In this document: piece after piece, positions 36,260 to 47,800 of the stretch | Layout of the letters: every line of letters starts with the position of its first letter | How positions within the stretch are numbered: position 1 is the stretch's first letter | Source of the DNA: Rhynchospora pubera | Taxonomy: Eukaryota > Streptophyta > Magnoliopsida > Poales > Cyperaceae | Reading direction: 5' to 3' | Assembly (NCBI GenBank): GCA_028095005.1 | Contig: CM051459.1 | Location: 17,718,699 to 17,782,698, forward strand | DNA length: 64,000 bases | Translations under genes and position numbers: made by a program | The notes under the pieces: model-generated | Databases searched by the model: none | What the model was told of the DNA's origin: nothing | The model's input: the letters and a program-made list of their open reading frames with translations, nothing else

Positions 36260-39200
36260 TTATTGGACATCCTTTAGTCGATGTAGACCTATCTTCTTTC
36301 TGAGTTGTTCAAAAACACTCGTTGGTAAAGATTTTGTGAATAGGTCGGCCAAATTGTTGCATGATTGAATTTTCTGAACATCTATTATACCATCCTTTTG
36401 TAGATCATGTGCCCATAAAAAACTTTGGTGCAATGTGCTTAGTTCTATCTCCTTTGATGTATCCTTCTCTTATTTGTGCTATACATGCTGCATTATCTTC
36501 ATATAATAGAGTAGGATTTTCTTTGATATTTTCAAGTCCACATTCTTCTTGAATATTTTGGATAATTGACCTTAATGAAACACATTCCCGACTTGCTTCA
36601 TATAAAGCAATGATTTCAGCATGATTTGATGATGTGGCAGTTAGAGTTTGCTTTATAGACCGCCATGAAATTGCAGCTCCACAATAAGTAAATACATATC
36701 ATGACTGAGATCGCACCTTATGTGGGTCTGACAAATAACCTGCATCTGCATAACCAACTAGATTGAATTTTGAATTCTTTTGATAGTATAATCCCATATC
36801 ACGAGTTCCGCAAAGATAACGAAAAACACCTTTAATTCCATTCCAATGTCTTCGGGTTGGTTTGGAACTATATCTTGACAATAAATTTACAGCAAATGCA
36901 ATATCAGGTCTTGTATTATTTGGAATATATAATAACGCGTCAATTGCGCTTAAGTATGGTACTTCAGGACCAAGTACTTTTTCATCATTTTCTTGGGGAC
37001 GAAAATGATCATTTTCTACATTTAATGATCGTACAACCATTGGTGTTCTCAAAGGATGAGCTTTATCCATATTGAATCGTTTTAGTATTTTTTCTGTATA
37101 ATTTGATTGATGGATAAATATTTCATTCTTTAGGTGCTCGATCTGCAGGACGAGACAAAATTTAGTTATTCCAAGATCTTTCATTTCAAACTCTCTTTTC
37201 AACAATTTTGCAGTATTTTCGATCTCTTCAGGAGATCCAATAATATTTAAATCATCAACATAAACTGCAACTATTGCAAAACCTAAATTTGATTTTTTAA
37301 TAAAAACATATGGACTAACTACATTATTTTTATATCCTTCTTTTAAAAGATACTCACTAAGTCGATTGTACCACATTCGACCTGATTGTTTTAGTCTATA
37401 TAAAGATCTTTTTAATTTTATGGAGTACATTTCTTTAGGTTTTGATCTATATGCTTCTGGCATTTTTAATCCTTCAGGGATTTTCATATATATGTCACTA
37501 TCAAGTGAACCATATAAATATGCTGTGACAACATCCATAAGTTGCATTTTTAGATTTTCTGTGACTGTGAGACCTATTAAAAATCTGAGAGTTATCGCAT
37601 CCACTACAGGTGAATACGTTTCTTCATAATCTACTCCATATATTTGTGTAAATCCTTGTGCCGCTAATCTTGCTTTGTATCTCATAATTTCATTTTTCTC
37701 ATTTCTTTTGATGGCAAATACCCATTTGTAACCTACAGGGTTAACATTTTTTGGTGTTTGGACTACTGGTCCAAATACTTGTCGTTTGTCAAGTGAATTT
37801 AATTCATCTTATATGGCATCTTTCTATTTAGGCCAATCATTTCTGTGCCTACATTCTTCTATGGTTTTTGGCACATTATTCTCTTCGTTTATAACATCAT
37901 TAGCTATAGCGAATGCAAATATTTCATCCACATGAACTTCATTTCTATTTAATATTGTACCAGTTTTTACATAATTTATAGAAATCTCATAATCATTTGG
38001 TACTTTAGTTTCTTCTGGAATTTCATCAACTTCTTCTGGAGTTTTAGTTTCTTCTGGAACTTTATTAATCTCTTCTGGAGATTTAGTTTCTTCTGGAACC
38101 TTATAAACCTCTTCTAGAATTTTACCAACTGCTTTATTCTGTTCTTTTCTTTTACGTGGATTTACATCCTTAGAACCAATTGGCCTTCCATGTTTCCTAC
38201 GCTCATGAGATTCATTTGATATTTTTGTAATATCTATTCGAGCAGGTGCATTTATAGCTGGAACATGTGATTTAGGGACTCTATTTATATCTGTGAATGC
38301 GTCAGGCAATTCATTTGCAATTCTTTGTAAATTTATAATCTTTTGAACTTCATGTTCACATTGACCACTTCGGGGGTCAAGATAAGATAATGATGAATTC
38401 CATGTCACTTGTTTATCCAGCTTTTGTTTTTCTTCCCCTAAATTTGGTAATATTGATTCATCAAACTGACAATCAGCAAATCTTGCTGTAAAAACATCTC
38501 CCGTTAATGGTTCTAAATATTTAACAATAGAAGGAGAGTTAAAACCAATATAAATATCCAATCTTCTTTGAGGTCCCATTTTTGTGCGTTGTGGAGGAGA
38601 AATTGGAACATATATTGCACAACCAAAAACTTTTAAATGGGACAAATTTGGTTCTCTTCTGGAGACCAATTGTAACGGGGAATACTTATGATCAGCAATT
38701 GGTCTTAATCTAATTAGTGCAGCAGCATGTAATATTGCATGTCCCCATGCAGAAGATGGTAAACTAGATTTCATAAGTAATGGTCTAGCTATTAACTGTA
38801 GCCTTTTAATAAACGATTCTGCTAGACCGTTTTGTGTATGAACATGTGCCACTGAATGTTCCACAGTAATCCCAATAGACATGCAATAATCATTAAAAGT
38901 TTGGGATGTCAATTCTCCTGCATTATCAAGTCGGATTCTTTTAATTTGATAATTCGGAAAGTTGGCTCTCAATTGGATAATTTGTGCTAATAATCTAGCA
39001 AATGCAACATTTCTTGTTGCCAATAAACACACATGTGACCAACGAGTTGATGCATCAATTAAAACCATAAAATATTTAAATGGTCCACATGGCGGTGTTA
39101 TAGGCCCGCATATATCTCCCTGAATTCGTTCTAAAAATGATGGAGCTTCAGGTCCAACTTTATTTGGAGATGGCCTAGTAATTAATTTTCCAAGAGAGCA

Positions 39201-39779
39201 TGCTTGGCATGTCAATTCTTTTGATAACAGGATCTTCAGGTCCTTCAGGGGATGCCCATTTGCACTTTCTATTATTCTCCTCATCATTATATTTCCTGGA
39301 TGACCCAATCTATCATGCCATAATGTAAATAATTTTGGATCAACTAACTTCCGGTTAGTGACCATATTTGATTCTATTGCACTTATATAAGTACCATATA
39401 ATCCATTAGACAATGCTTGTAATTTTTCCATTATCCTTTTTTGACCATTTATAATAGATACGATATGAAGATATTCGCAATTTCTTTCATTCATAGTTTT
39501 AATATGATAACCATTCTTTCGAATATCTTTAAAACTTAGTAGATTTCTTCTGGATCTACTTGAAAATAATGCATCATCTATTATTAGTTTTGTTCCTTCA
39601 GGTAACAAAATACAAGCTCTTCCGGAGCCTTCAACAATATTGCTTGAGCCTGATATAGTTTGAATATTAGTCATACCGGAATGCAATTGCAAAAAGTATT
39701 TCTTACTTTCAAATATTGTATTTGTAGTTCCGCTATCAACCAAATATGGATCATCTTTAATTAATATTGCGTCAGTCAT
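36260..39779 (-). pseudogene. Copia pol: protease, integrase, reverse transcriptase, RNase H, with stops
   Basis: The first long frame (39779-37824) opens near the protease motif VDSGTTNTIF, then the gag-pre-integrase/zinc region (LWHDRLGHPG .. CQACSLGK) and the integrase core (GDICGP, RLDNAGELTSQ, THTQNGLAE-like VHTQNGLAESFIK). A Glu/Pro repeat (PEETK, PEEIN) links to reverse transcriptase (37685-36699: RYKARLAAQGF, YSPVVDAITLRFL, YVDDLNIIG). The two parts are in one frame separated by TAG and TAA codons within about 20 bases. RNase H follows after a TGA at 36696-36698 (TLLYEDNAACIA, GDRTKHI), and then a one-base shift in a T-run near 36420; its final stop is at 36260. Three stops and one shift make it non-functional. 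Confidence 0.9.
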
Positions 39780-40095
39780 TTTCCCTTGAAATAAAAAGAA
39801 AAGTAAAAATAAATTTATGTTTATTTATTAACATATTCATAATATAATAATTAAACATAAATTAAAAATTTCTACAATGAAACTTGAAAAACATTATTTA
39901 GATGTACTGCTGGTACGCTATAAATATTTTGCTATACCACATATGTCATAAACATCTTCAAGATATTTTTCTTTGAACGTACTGCTGGTACATTTTTCTT
40001 TTGTTATCAATATCTTGTTATAATGAGTTTTTTTTTATTTTGATAGTCATATTTTTCCTTGAAAGACTCTTCAAGAGTACTAACATGATTTCATC

Positions 40096-40870
40096 ATAAC
40101 TTCATGTTATTACTTTAATAACTTCCGGTTATTAGTATCATAACTTCAGGTTATGATAAAAGAAATAGAGATAAGTAAATAAATAAATAAAATGAACAAA
40201 TAAAGAGAAAGAAAAAATAATAATAATTTAGCTTTATAACTTCAAGTTATATTTTATTTAATAACTTCTGGTTATTAAATCGTTTTGACTGCGCAATTTA
40301 AATAAATTAATTGAAATAACTTCAGGTTATTTTTTATTCAATGACCAATAATAAGTGCTAATATATTTTAAATTGGGAATAACTTCATGTTATTTTTTCA
40401 TCCAATATCCTATAATAACTTCTGATTATTTAAGGAATAGAACTTCTGGTTCTTTGATATAAATTTCAACTTTGAATAATAACTTCGAGTTATTTATTTA
40501 ATGATATTCAATGGCATTTCATAACTTCTGGTTATATTAAATTTCAAATAGAACTTCATGTTCTAAGCAAAATAAAAAAATTAAGAACTTCAAGTTCTAA
40601 ATAAATTACTACAAGTATCAAGAACTTCAGGTTCTAAATAGTTTTAAATGAAATATAAACTTCAGGTTTTAAACAAAAATAAAATCAAGTATTAAGAACT
40701 TCGGGTTCTAAACAAATTATTTATGATTAAGAACTTCAGGTTCTAAATAACTTTAAATCGAAATATGAACTTCAGGTTCTTCATGCAATAAGAACTTCGG
40801 GTTCTTGATAAACTTTCAAGTTTGAATAATTCCTTCAAGTTATTATTTTTATCATCATTCACTTCAGGGA
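40096..40870 (-). repeat. Array of ~20 mini-hairpins (AACTTCNNGTT core) replacing gag
   Basis: Nineteen AACTTCNN(G/A)TT units plus a few weaker ones occur between 40096 and 40870, spaced irregularly by 20-70 bases. In 16 of them the five flanking bases pair perfectly: nine are ATAAC..GTTAT and seven AGAAC..GTTCT, with no mixed pair. Some stems are longer, for example TTTAATAAC..GTTATTAAA at 40257-40279 (9 bp) and TCATAAC..GTTATGA near 40138 (7 bp). In the element's sense strand the five-base loop is NNGAA. The same logic appears in GTAC-TGCTG-GTAC at 39904 and 39979, and in TGAT/ATCA and TGGT/ACCA stems around ACTTCNGG at 36113, 36138 and 36957. No gag protein frame is present in 39780-41085. 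Confidence 0.85.
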
Positions 40871-41085
40871 ATGTTTCTCATAAATTTTAAACAAAAAAAA
40901 AATAGCAATAAAAAATTCGAATAAAATTGAAATTAATAAATTATATGATATCAATCATACTTTTACTTACCTTCAAATTTCTTTGAGCAATTTATTCTTA
41001 CTTACCTAGAAACTTTGCAATTTCTTCGTAGCAATTTGTGTCAATAACTTTGTAATTCCTTTCGAGCAAATTCGTGCTGATAACA

Positions 41086-41356
41086 TGTTGTAAAATAAGG
41101 TGGAAGAAAGAAATAATGAACAATATATCAAGAGTAAATAAGACAATATTCTCAATCACAAATTTCAGAATTTTATTCTCTCATTCCAACTATCCATACA
41201 AATGTACAATGCCTCTATTTATAGGCTACAAAATAATATCTCACATAATGATAATAAATAAGTAGTGGAGATCATGCATATAAATGTTTAGTGGAAATAA
41301 ATGCTTAGTGGGAATATAAAGATGAACAATTCACATAATTATTTAATTTCATAACA
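41086..41356 (-). repeat. 5' LTR of the copia element
   Basis: 271 bp, direct repeat of 35801-36071. The TSD GTGGC follows at 41357. Confidence 0.95.
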
Positions 41357-43384
41357 GTGGCTGATATTTTCAAAAAGAAAAATAATAGTAAATTTCTCGT
41401 CGCTGTCGTCGTGTGATAAACTAATAATGACTAATTAATCGTGCCATCAAAAAAAATATCTTTGGGGTCCTCTCGAGCATTGAAACTTATTTAGTTTCCT
41501 TTTTATTCTCTTTCTCCCGAAAATGCGCCGGAAAGTAAAAGCTTTTAATGGGGCCTACTTTGCCATGTCAACTCAACTGCAGGTCGCCAACTCGCCATGT
41601 CCTCCTGGCCTTTCTCTCAGGAAATTCAGATTTTCTATCACAACTTTTTATAACAACGAGTCTAGATAGTCAGCTATCTAATTTATCAAAAAAAAAAACT
41701 TTTTATAACAACAATTATAGCGAGTATAGTCCACAAAAATGTTATTTTCTCTAATTATAAGATCTTTCCAAAAAAAATATCCGAGCCTCTCGACTTTATT
41801 CACAAGAGATTCTTCAAGTAAATTTCAGACCTACCACCTTCAATCATGACATATTATCTTTATTAATCAAATTCGAAACATATTGTTGACTTTGTAACAA
41901 TATTTAAACATGAACTATAGCCTATAGGAGTTCAAATGTCGTTCTCATTCTTCTTCTCAGTTTAATAACATGTGTGTACCAAGTCGACTGTCATTGTATA
42001 TTAATAATTAGATGTATTATATGTCAATTGTTCCTCTCTCAAAACGCTATAAAATTAATGATGATTAGAAACTTTTTAATTCCCTTGCATCATTATGACA
42101 TGCAATTTGAATAATACGATTCAATCGTATAAAATTACTTGTTTTATATTATTGATTGTTGCATCCGATAAATGTATATGTTCATTTTTCAGTATATATG
42201 AGTTCACTTCTTTTGTTTTATGTGTTCACTTTGTGTTTTATATCTGTTAAATTTGATCATTTTTGTACATCTTATCTTTGTATCTATCTACTTTGTTGTT
42301 GTGTATGTTTATTGAAAATTTTTACCATGAGAATCAATTTCTAAATCGGACTTTAATCTCAATCTCTCATTTTTAAAAAAGGATTAATTCATTAGCGCTC
42401 ATGAACGGTTGTGATCAAAGTCTGATTTAGAAATTAGTTCTCATGACATAATTTCTCATGTTTATTTTGAAAAAAGCGAAGAGTTCATATGGTGGAGGCG
42501 AATAGGAGTGAGACTGATGTAAGAGAGAGAGGTGAAGTCGAAGGGGAAAAAATGTTAGGCAAAAGACAATATAAGGGAGGAAAGGCAGAGGGCGGCTGAG
42601 AAGAAAAGAGGAGGCTAGGAGCAGAGGAGGGAGACAGAGAACGGCGGAGGAGAGGAGACGAGGAGCGAGACATGGGAACATGACGGAGGTGATGCAAAAA
42701 GGTGGCAGAGGTGATGCAAAAGGAAGCGTCCTTCTCCTAAAATAATGTGAATGGCGTTGGATGGGGATTTTTTGAATGAAGTATATCTCTCATGGATAAG
42801 ATGCAGGTTAATTAAAACTCGTATCTTATGGGTCTGCTGCAGAATGCGATTTTGGAAGGAGAGGAACAGAAGGTAAGGGGTAGGAGCGCTGGTTACTCGC
42901 TCCAGCGTCAAAACGAGAGGGGAACAGAAGGAGAACCAAGATGCGTCAGTTCCATTAAAATGTTGATTTTTGTTACTCTCAAATCGGGGTGGAGACAAAG
43001 TAAAATATATTAAATTACGTAAATAACCTCCAAAACTTTTGACATAGACATAGTTGTAAAGGGCAAAATGATCAACTCATCTATTATTGCTTCTTCCATC
43101 CTCTCTCCTTGTTTTAATCTCTGGAGTAAGTAAAACCGGTTACTTTACTTCTTTCCACACTCTATTCTTCTTTTCCGGACCTCTCCATCCCCTACCCTTC
43201 CTTTAATTGATTCATGAAGCACAGCCTATATATATAGGTAATAGGTCTACAGGGCCATGGCCCATGATCTTACCGTCAACCCGTCGCTTGTGGCCTTGGC
43301 TTTGCCCTATGGGCTGCGGGGCAGTTGGTGCATTTAGTATTTAATTAAGCCAGAAATAAAGAGCCAGTAGCATACTAGCATCAA
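41357..43384. other. Intergenic stretch
   Basis: No gene supported. Between 42480 and 42720 the plus strand is strongly purine-rich (GAGG/GGAG words). Open frames on the opposite strand there are Ser/Pro/Leu-rich low-complexity artefacts. Confidence 0.4.
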
Positions 43385-43790
43385 GGATAAAAATCTTCTA
43401 CTAACGACAGTAGAGAGCTGTCCATTGAAAATTAAATTAATAATTAAATTTTTTTAAATTCAAATATTTAATCCAAACCATTGATATTGTTCGATTTTAC
43501 AGGTGATGCATTTTTATATAAGTTTTATAAAATTTAAATTCGATTTGATACTCGATTAAGTGATCAAACAATGAACGTATTAGAATTAATCAAAGATAGT
43601 TAACCAGATTCGTTCATTTGTTGACCACTTGATCTAGTATCAAATCAACTCCAAAATTTATAAAACTTATATGAAAATGCATCGCTCATTAAATTGAAAA
43701 AAATCAACGATTTAGATTGAGCGTTTGAATTTCTTAATTATTAAATATTGATAAAAATATAGAGGGACAGTAGTAGAGGATTTCAATCCC
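43385..43790. mobile_element. Foldback MITE, 406 bp, 9-bp TSD TAGCATCAA
   Basis: The ends GGATAAAAATCTTCTACTA and, inverted, GGATTGAAATCCTCTACTA match, and arms of about 150 bp pair through CCAAACCATTGAT / ATCAACGATTTAG and TATAAAACTTATAT words. TAGCATCAA lies at 43376-43384 and 43791-43799. The 9-bp TSD and long arms suggest a Mutator-type foldback. Confidence 0.7.
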
Positions 43791-43801
43791 TAGCATCAAG
43801 G

Positions 43802-44479
43802 CATCATGCTTTACTACTTATTCAACTGACATTTTTACTTCCTAAATGCAAATTTCAATTAATTTTATTACTTATTTAATGCAAATTTATGTCTAATGTT
43901 TCTTTTTTTGGAGAACAGGTGCTAAGAAATATTTGTATATTTTTAATAATTGAGATTAATTTAAATGACTACTTTTATATATTTTATTTTTCAAATGTTA
44001 TGTGGCGTTGGTACTCAATTGGAGCTATTATTGGCCAACTAAAATTCAAATGAACATGTTATGGTGATGAAAAGGAGTAATTCAAGAGAGATGACACATT
44101 TACACAAGGACTTAATTCGAAATTGCAGTCACTGGAAAAGTGCCTTGCTGAGTTACTCTTTTCTTTTAATTTTCTTTTCTTTATTTTTCTTGGTTGTTTT
44201 AAGCTGTAACCCGACCTATAAGCGACCCTAGAGCTTTCTCTACATTCCATTCTGTTCCTTTTCGGTAAAACTACACTTTTTGGATGTGACCCACAGAACA
44301 CACTTCTTTGCGTGACCTCTCAAGCCCTGCTTTGAATCTACATCCTTTTCTTCATTCCTCACATATCCTTTTCTAAGAAGTTGTACCACTTATATCCATT
44401 TCTGATTACCAAAAGCACAACTCAGACCCTTCCTCTTCTCTTCCTCCGCAACCGTACGTTCTCTTCTTTTTTTCTGTCA
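43802..44479. other. Upstream region of the CPK29-like gene
   Basis: Contains a C/T-rich leader from about 44340 to 44479 directly before the start codon. No TATA box was firmly identified. No other feature seen. Confidence 0.4.
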
Positions 44480-44860
44480 ATGGGGCTCTGTTTCAGTTCC
44501 ACCAAAAACTATGACATTCCCATCAGCTCTCCATCCTCATCTCCTCTTCAACCTGTCGTAAAACCAGGATTTCCACCCCTATCTATGTCATTGTCTAAAG
44601 CACAGCCGGAAACCGGGAAGGTATTGCAGAAACCAATGGTTGATGTGAACACATTATTTTTGCTCGAACGGGAGCTTGGTCGCGGGCAGTTCGGTGTGAC
44701 GTCTCTGTGCACTGAGCGTGCGACTGGAAAGAAGTATGCTTGCAAGTCTATTTCTAAGAGAAAGTTAATTAGCCGGGCTGATATAGATGATTTGCGAAGA
44801 GAGGTGAGTTACACTGACCTTGTGATGTATCAGGAAATATTACAGAACCAAATATACAAT

Positions 44861-44899
<39 letters not shown>

Positions 44900-47800
44900 T
44901 GGCTAACGTGCTATCGATGGCACGGAGGGTCCCGTGCTATCGAGTCATTTTTCGAGATCCAAAATTCAAATGGTCAATCCAAACCATTCAAGTTGTTCTC
45001 CATATTGAAATATCTTTGGAGACCAAATTTTATATTTTTTTTGAATTTTTTTGCTATTTATTATGATATTTTTAAAAACATTATGATTAGAGTATTTCAA
45101 GCCCTCCAATTTAAAAATATTATAATAAATAGCAAAAAAATTCGAAAAAATATAAAATTTGGTCTTCAAAAGTATTTGAATATTTTGATCAACTTGAACG
45201 GTTTGGATCGACCGTTTGACTTTTGAATTTCAAAAAATGAGTCGATAGAAAATTGATGGCACGTGCCATCGATGGCGCGTTAGCCATTCTCTCTCTCTCT
45301 CTATATATATATATATAATTAAGAAAGGACATGCATGCTTATACCCTTTATTGCTTGCTGCAAATTAAATAATTAAAACACCTTCATCAGCTTAACAATT
45401 ATGCATCATAATATCATAGTGAAATGAACTTATGATTTAACAAAATAACTTATTCGACTATGTTTGGCTGACCCGTCATAATGATAGGAAATTTAGGTTT
45501 TGCTCCAGAAATCATTGGGAAAAAAAAGAAAAAAATAGAAAGAGAAGGGCAATACATTCTAAATTTGGGTGTAAACCTCATTAAACTTTTCATCATATTT
45601 TTGTAAATAGTTCATCTCCATTTTCTCCATTCTTTTTAGTTCACTCTCAAATTTTTAAATTCTAGAGAGCAAGTTAACTGATTTGGACATGTTTGGTCTG
45701 TTAACCTTTTCCCTCCCTCATTCTCCTTGAGTACTGGAGCAAGCCTTTAATAGTTTATAATTACTTAATGCATAACCTTGTCAACAATAAAACTCCGGAG
45801 CCGCATACATCAGTAGGGCTGTTAAAATGTGGTAAGTGGCACGGAATGACACTAAATCGTTACCGTGCCACTTATTAAATCGTACAATACCGGCATGTCA
45901 CTTACCGTTTCATTTATTAACGAAACAAATTTTTATGCCATCAACCGTATATTACATAAAACGGTTTGAAATGAGATTGAAATGGTCGAAACGGTATAAC
46001 CAACTGTGCCATCAACCGTGCCACTTAAAAAACGGTATAATTTTCTATGCCACAAACCACTCCATTTCGGTTAAACGAAATGGCATAACGATAAATGGCG
46101 TACCGTTGACAACCCTATACATCAGTCACTTTGCAATAGATGTTTGTAAATGATGTAATATTTCTTTCTGGTTGTTAAAAGATTTTTTTATAAATCTAAA
46201 GTATTTTCTCATAAAATATGGCAGAAAATATATAGAACACTTTATTAGAGCAACGCGGTATGCTAAACAAATAATTAAATAACTACTATCTTATCTAGTT
46301 CGATAAATTTTTTATTTTATCTTTTATTTTGTTAGTTTTATTTCATGTTGCTTAAAATTTTTATTCTAATTTATATCATTAAATTTTATCTATATAGTTT
46401 ACTATAATGGGGCCGTTTAGTGGTATGAGAATAAGGAAGGAATAAGGATTTTTGAAATAAAATATTGGAAAGAGTGTAATTTTAGAAAGAGTATTATTCC
46501 GGGAATGATAAATGTTTTTTTAATAGTGAGTTAGAAATAACAAATTAATATTAATTTAAATAAATTATTAAAAATTATTATTTTAATATCAAATAAAGTA
46601 CTAATTAAAGAGCACACAAAATTCATTTAGCTATTAGTATTTAGCTAATTTTGTTGAAATTCTGTATATATAATTGTTGAAAGACACTATTCCTAAAAAG
46701 AAACTATTTCTAAAAAAAAATTATTTTTCTTCTTATTCTTAATTTATTTTTAGAAAAAACTATTTTTCTCTTTACCATCCAAACGGCTCCAAGATAATAT
46801 CATGCTAGGTAACGACCTACTAATTTTCAAAATGTCGTTTGACTTGGAGATTCTTCATGGTGTTACAATGTCTCAGCTGGGTTGCATCTAATTTTAATAT
46901 GGGCTTGGCCCAAATATAATGGGAAAACACGTACCGGTACTCGTATTGAGCTTCCACGGTTATGTAACTGAAACAAATAAACCTTGTATTTTCAGGTGAT
47001 GATCATGCAACACCTGACAGGTCAGCCGAACATAGTCGAATTCAAAGGTGCCTTCGAGGACACACAGAATGTACATCTAATAATGGAGCTGTGTGCCGGT
47101 GGGGAGTTGTTTGATCGGATTACAGCCAAGAAAAATTACACGGAGGCGAAGGCAGCAGCACTGGGCCGCGACATTGTGACTGTAGTGCATGTGTGCCATT
47201 TCATGGGCGTGATGCATCGCGATCTGAAGCCCGAGAACTTTTTACTCGTGAGTCAGGATGAGGATGCTGAGATCAAGGCAATCGACTTTGGGCTATCGGT
47301 TTTCATTGAAGAAGGTAACATCTAATTCCATCGGACCTAAAATGTACAATTCAAATCTATTTGTGGCCAATTTGTGTACAGTTGCAGAGGAACTAAACTA
47401 AACTATGATAGATCGACGAACTAAACTATCACCTTAATTAAACGTGAGTAGCACTAGCAGGAATCAGAGCAGCCTAGCTGAGCCACACATGGGTACAGCC
47501 ATGCATTAACAGAATTTGGCTCAAGAAAAAAAATATAATAATTTTTTCCAACGATATTTTTGGAAATAAAATGCAAAATCATTCAGATAATACAATAAAC
47601 AATACGAAAATACGTCCCTTCTTTTATATTAGAAAAATAAAATTTCCCCTCACAATATTTTCTGATACCATCTTTTTAGGCAGTTTTTGGATGACTAGAA
47701 TTCACAAATAAGTCATCAAAGTATAACGTGATGTGGAAATAGTACATCGCTTTGTCAGGAGTTAGAACTAACTTCGAAGATATCATGGTACAAAGATAAA

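Larger units (their letters stand above)
35801..41356 (-). mobile_element. Ty1-copia LTR retrotransposon, 5556 bp, TSD GTGGC
   Basis: Two 271-bp direct LTRs (TGTTGT..ATAACA) bound the element, flanked by GTGGC on both sides (35796-35800 and 41357-41361). It is transcribed on the minus strand. The purine tract AAGGAAAAG abuts the 3' LTR (36072 side); next to the 5' LTR the sequence TGTTATCAGCACG is a diverged initiator-Met primer-binding site. The LTRs differ at six positions, about 2.2 percent. By the commonly used grass rate of 1.3e-8 this would be under one million years, but the rate for this lineage is unknown. Pol domains are present but broken; no gag frame is found. It lies between the aconitase and CPK29 genes. 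Confidence 0.93.

Noticed and set aside
40081..40870. CRISPR-like array
   Set aside because: Repeats are only 11-15 bases with irregular spacing, inside a plant retrotransposon.
39780..41085. A hidden gag gene with zinc knuckle
   Set aside because: All three sense frames are full of stops, and no CCHC pattern was found.
42427..42998. Ser/Pro/Leu-rich minus-strand frames
   Set aside because: Low-complexity opposite strand of a purine-rich tract; overlapping frames, no domains, no splice context.
46409..46790. Assigning a TSD to the diverged MITE in CPK29 intron 1
   Set aside because: The bases next to the two ends (AAT and AAG) do not match.
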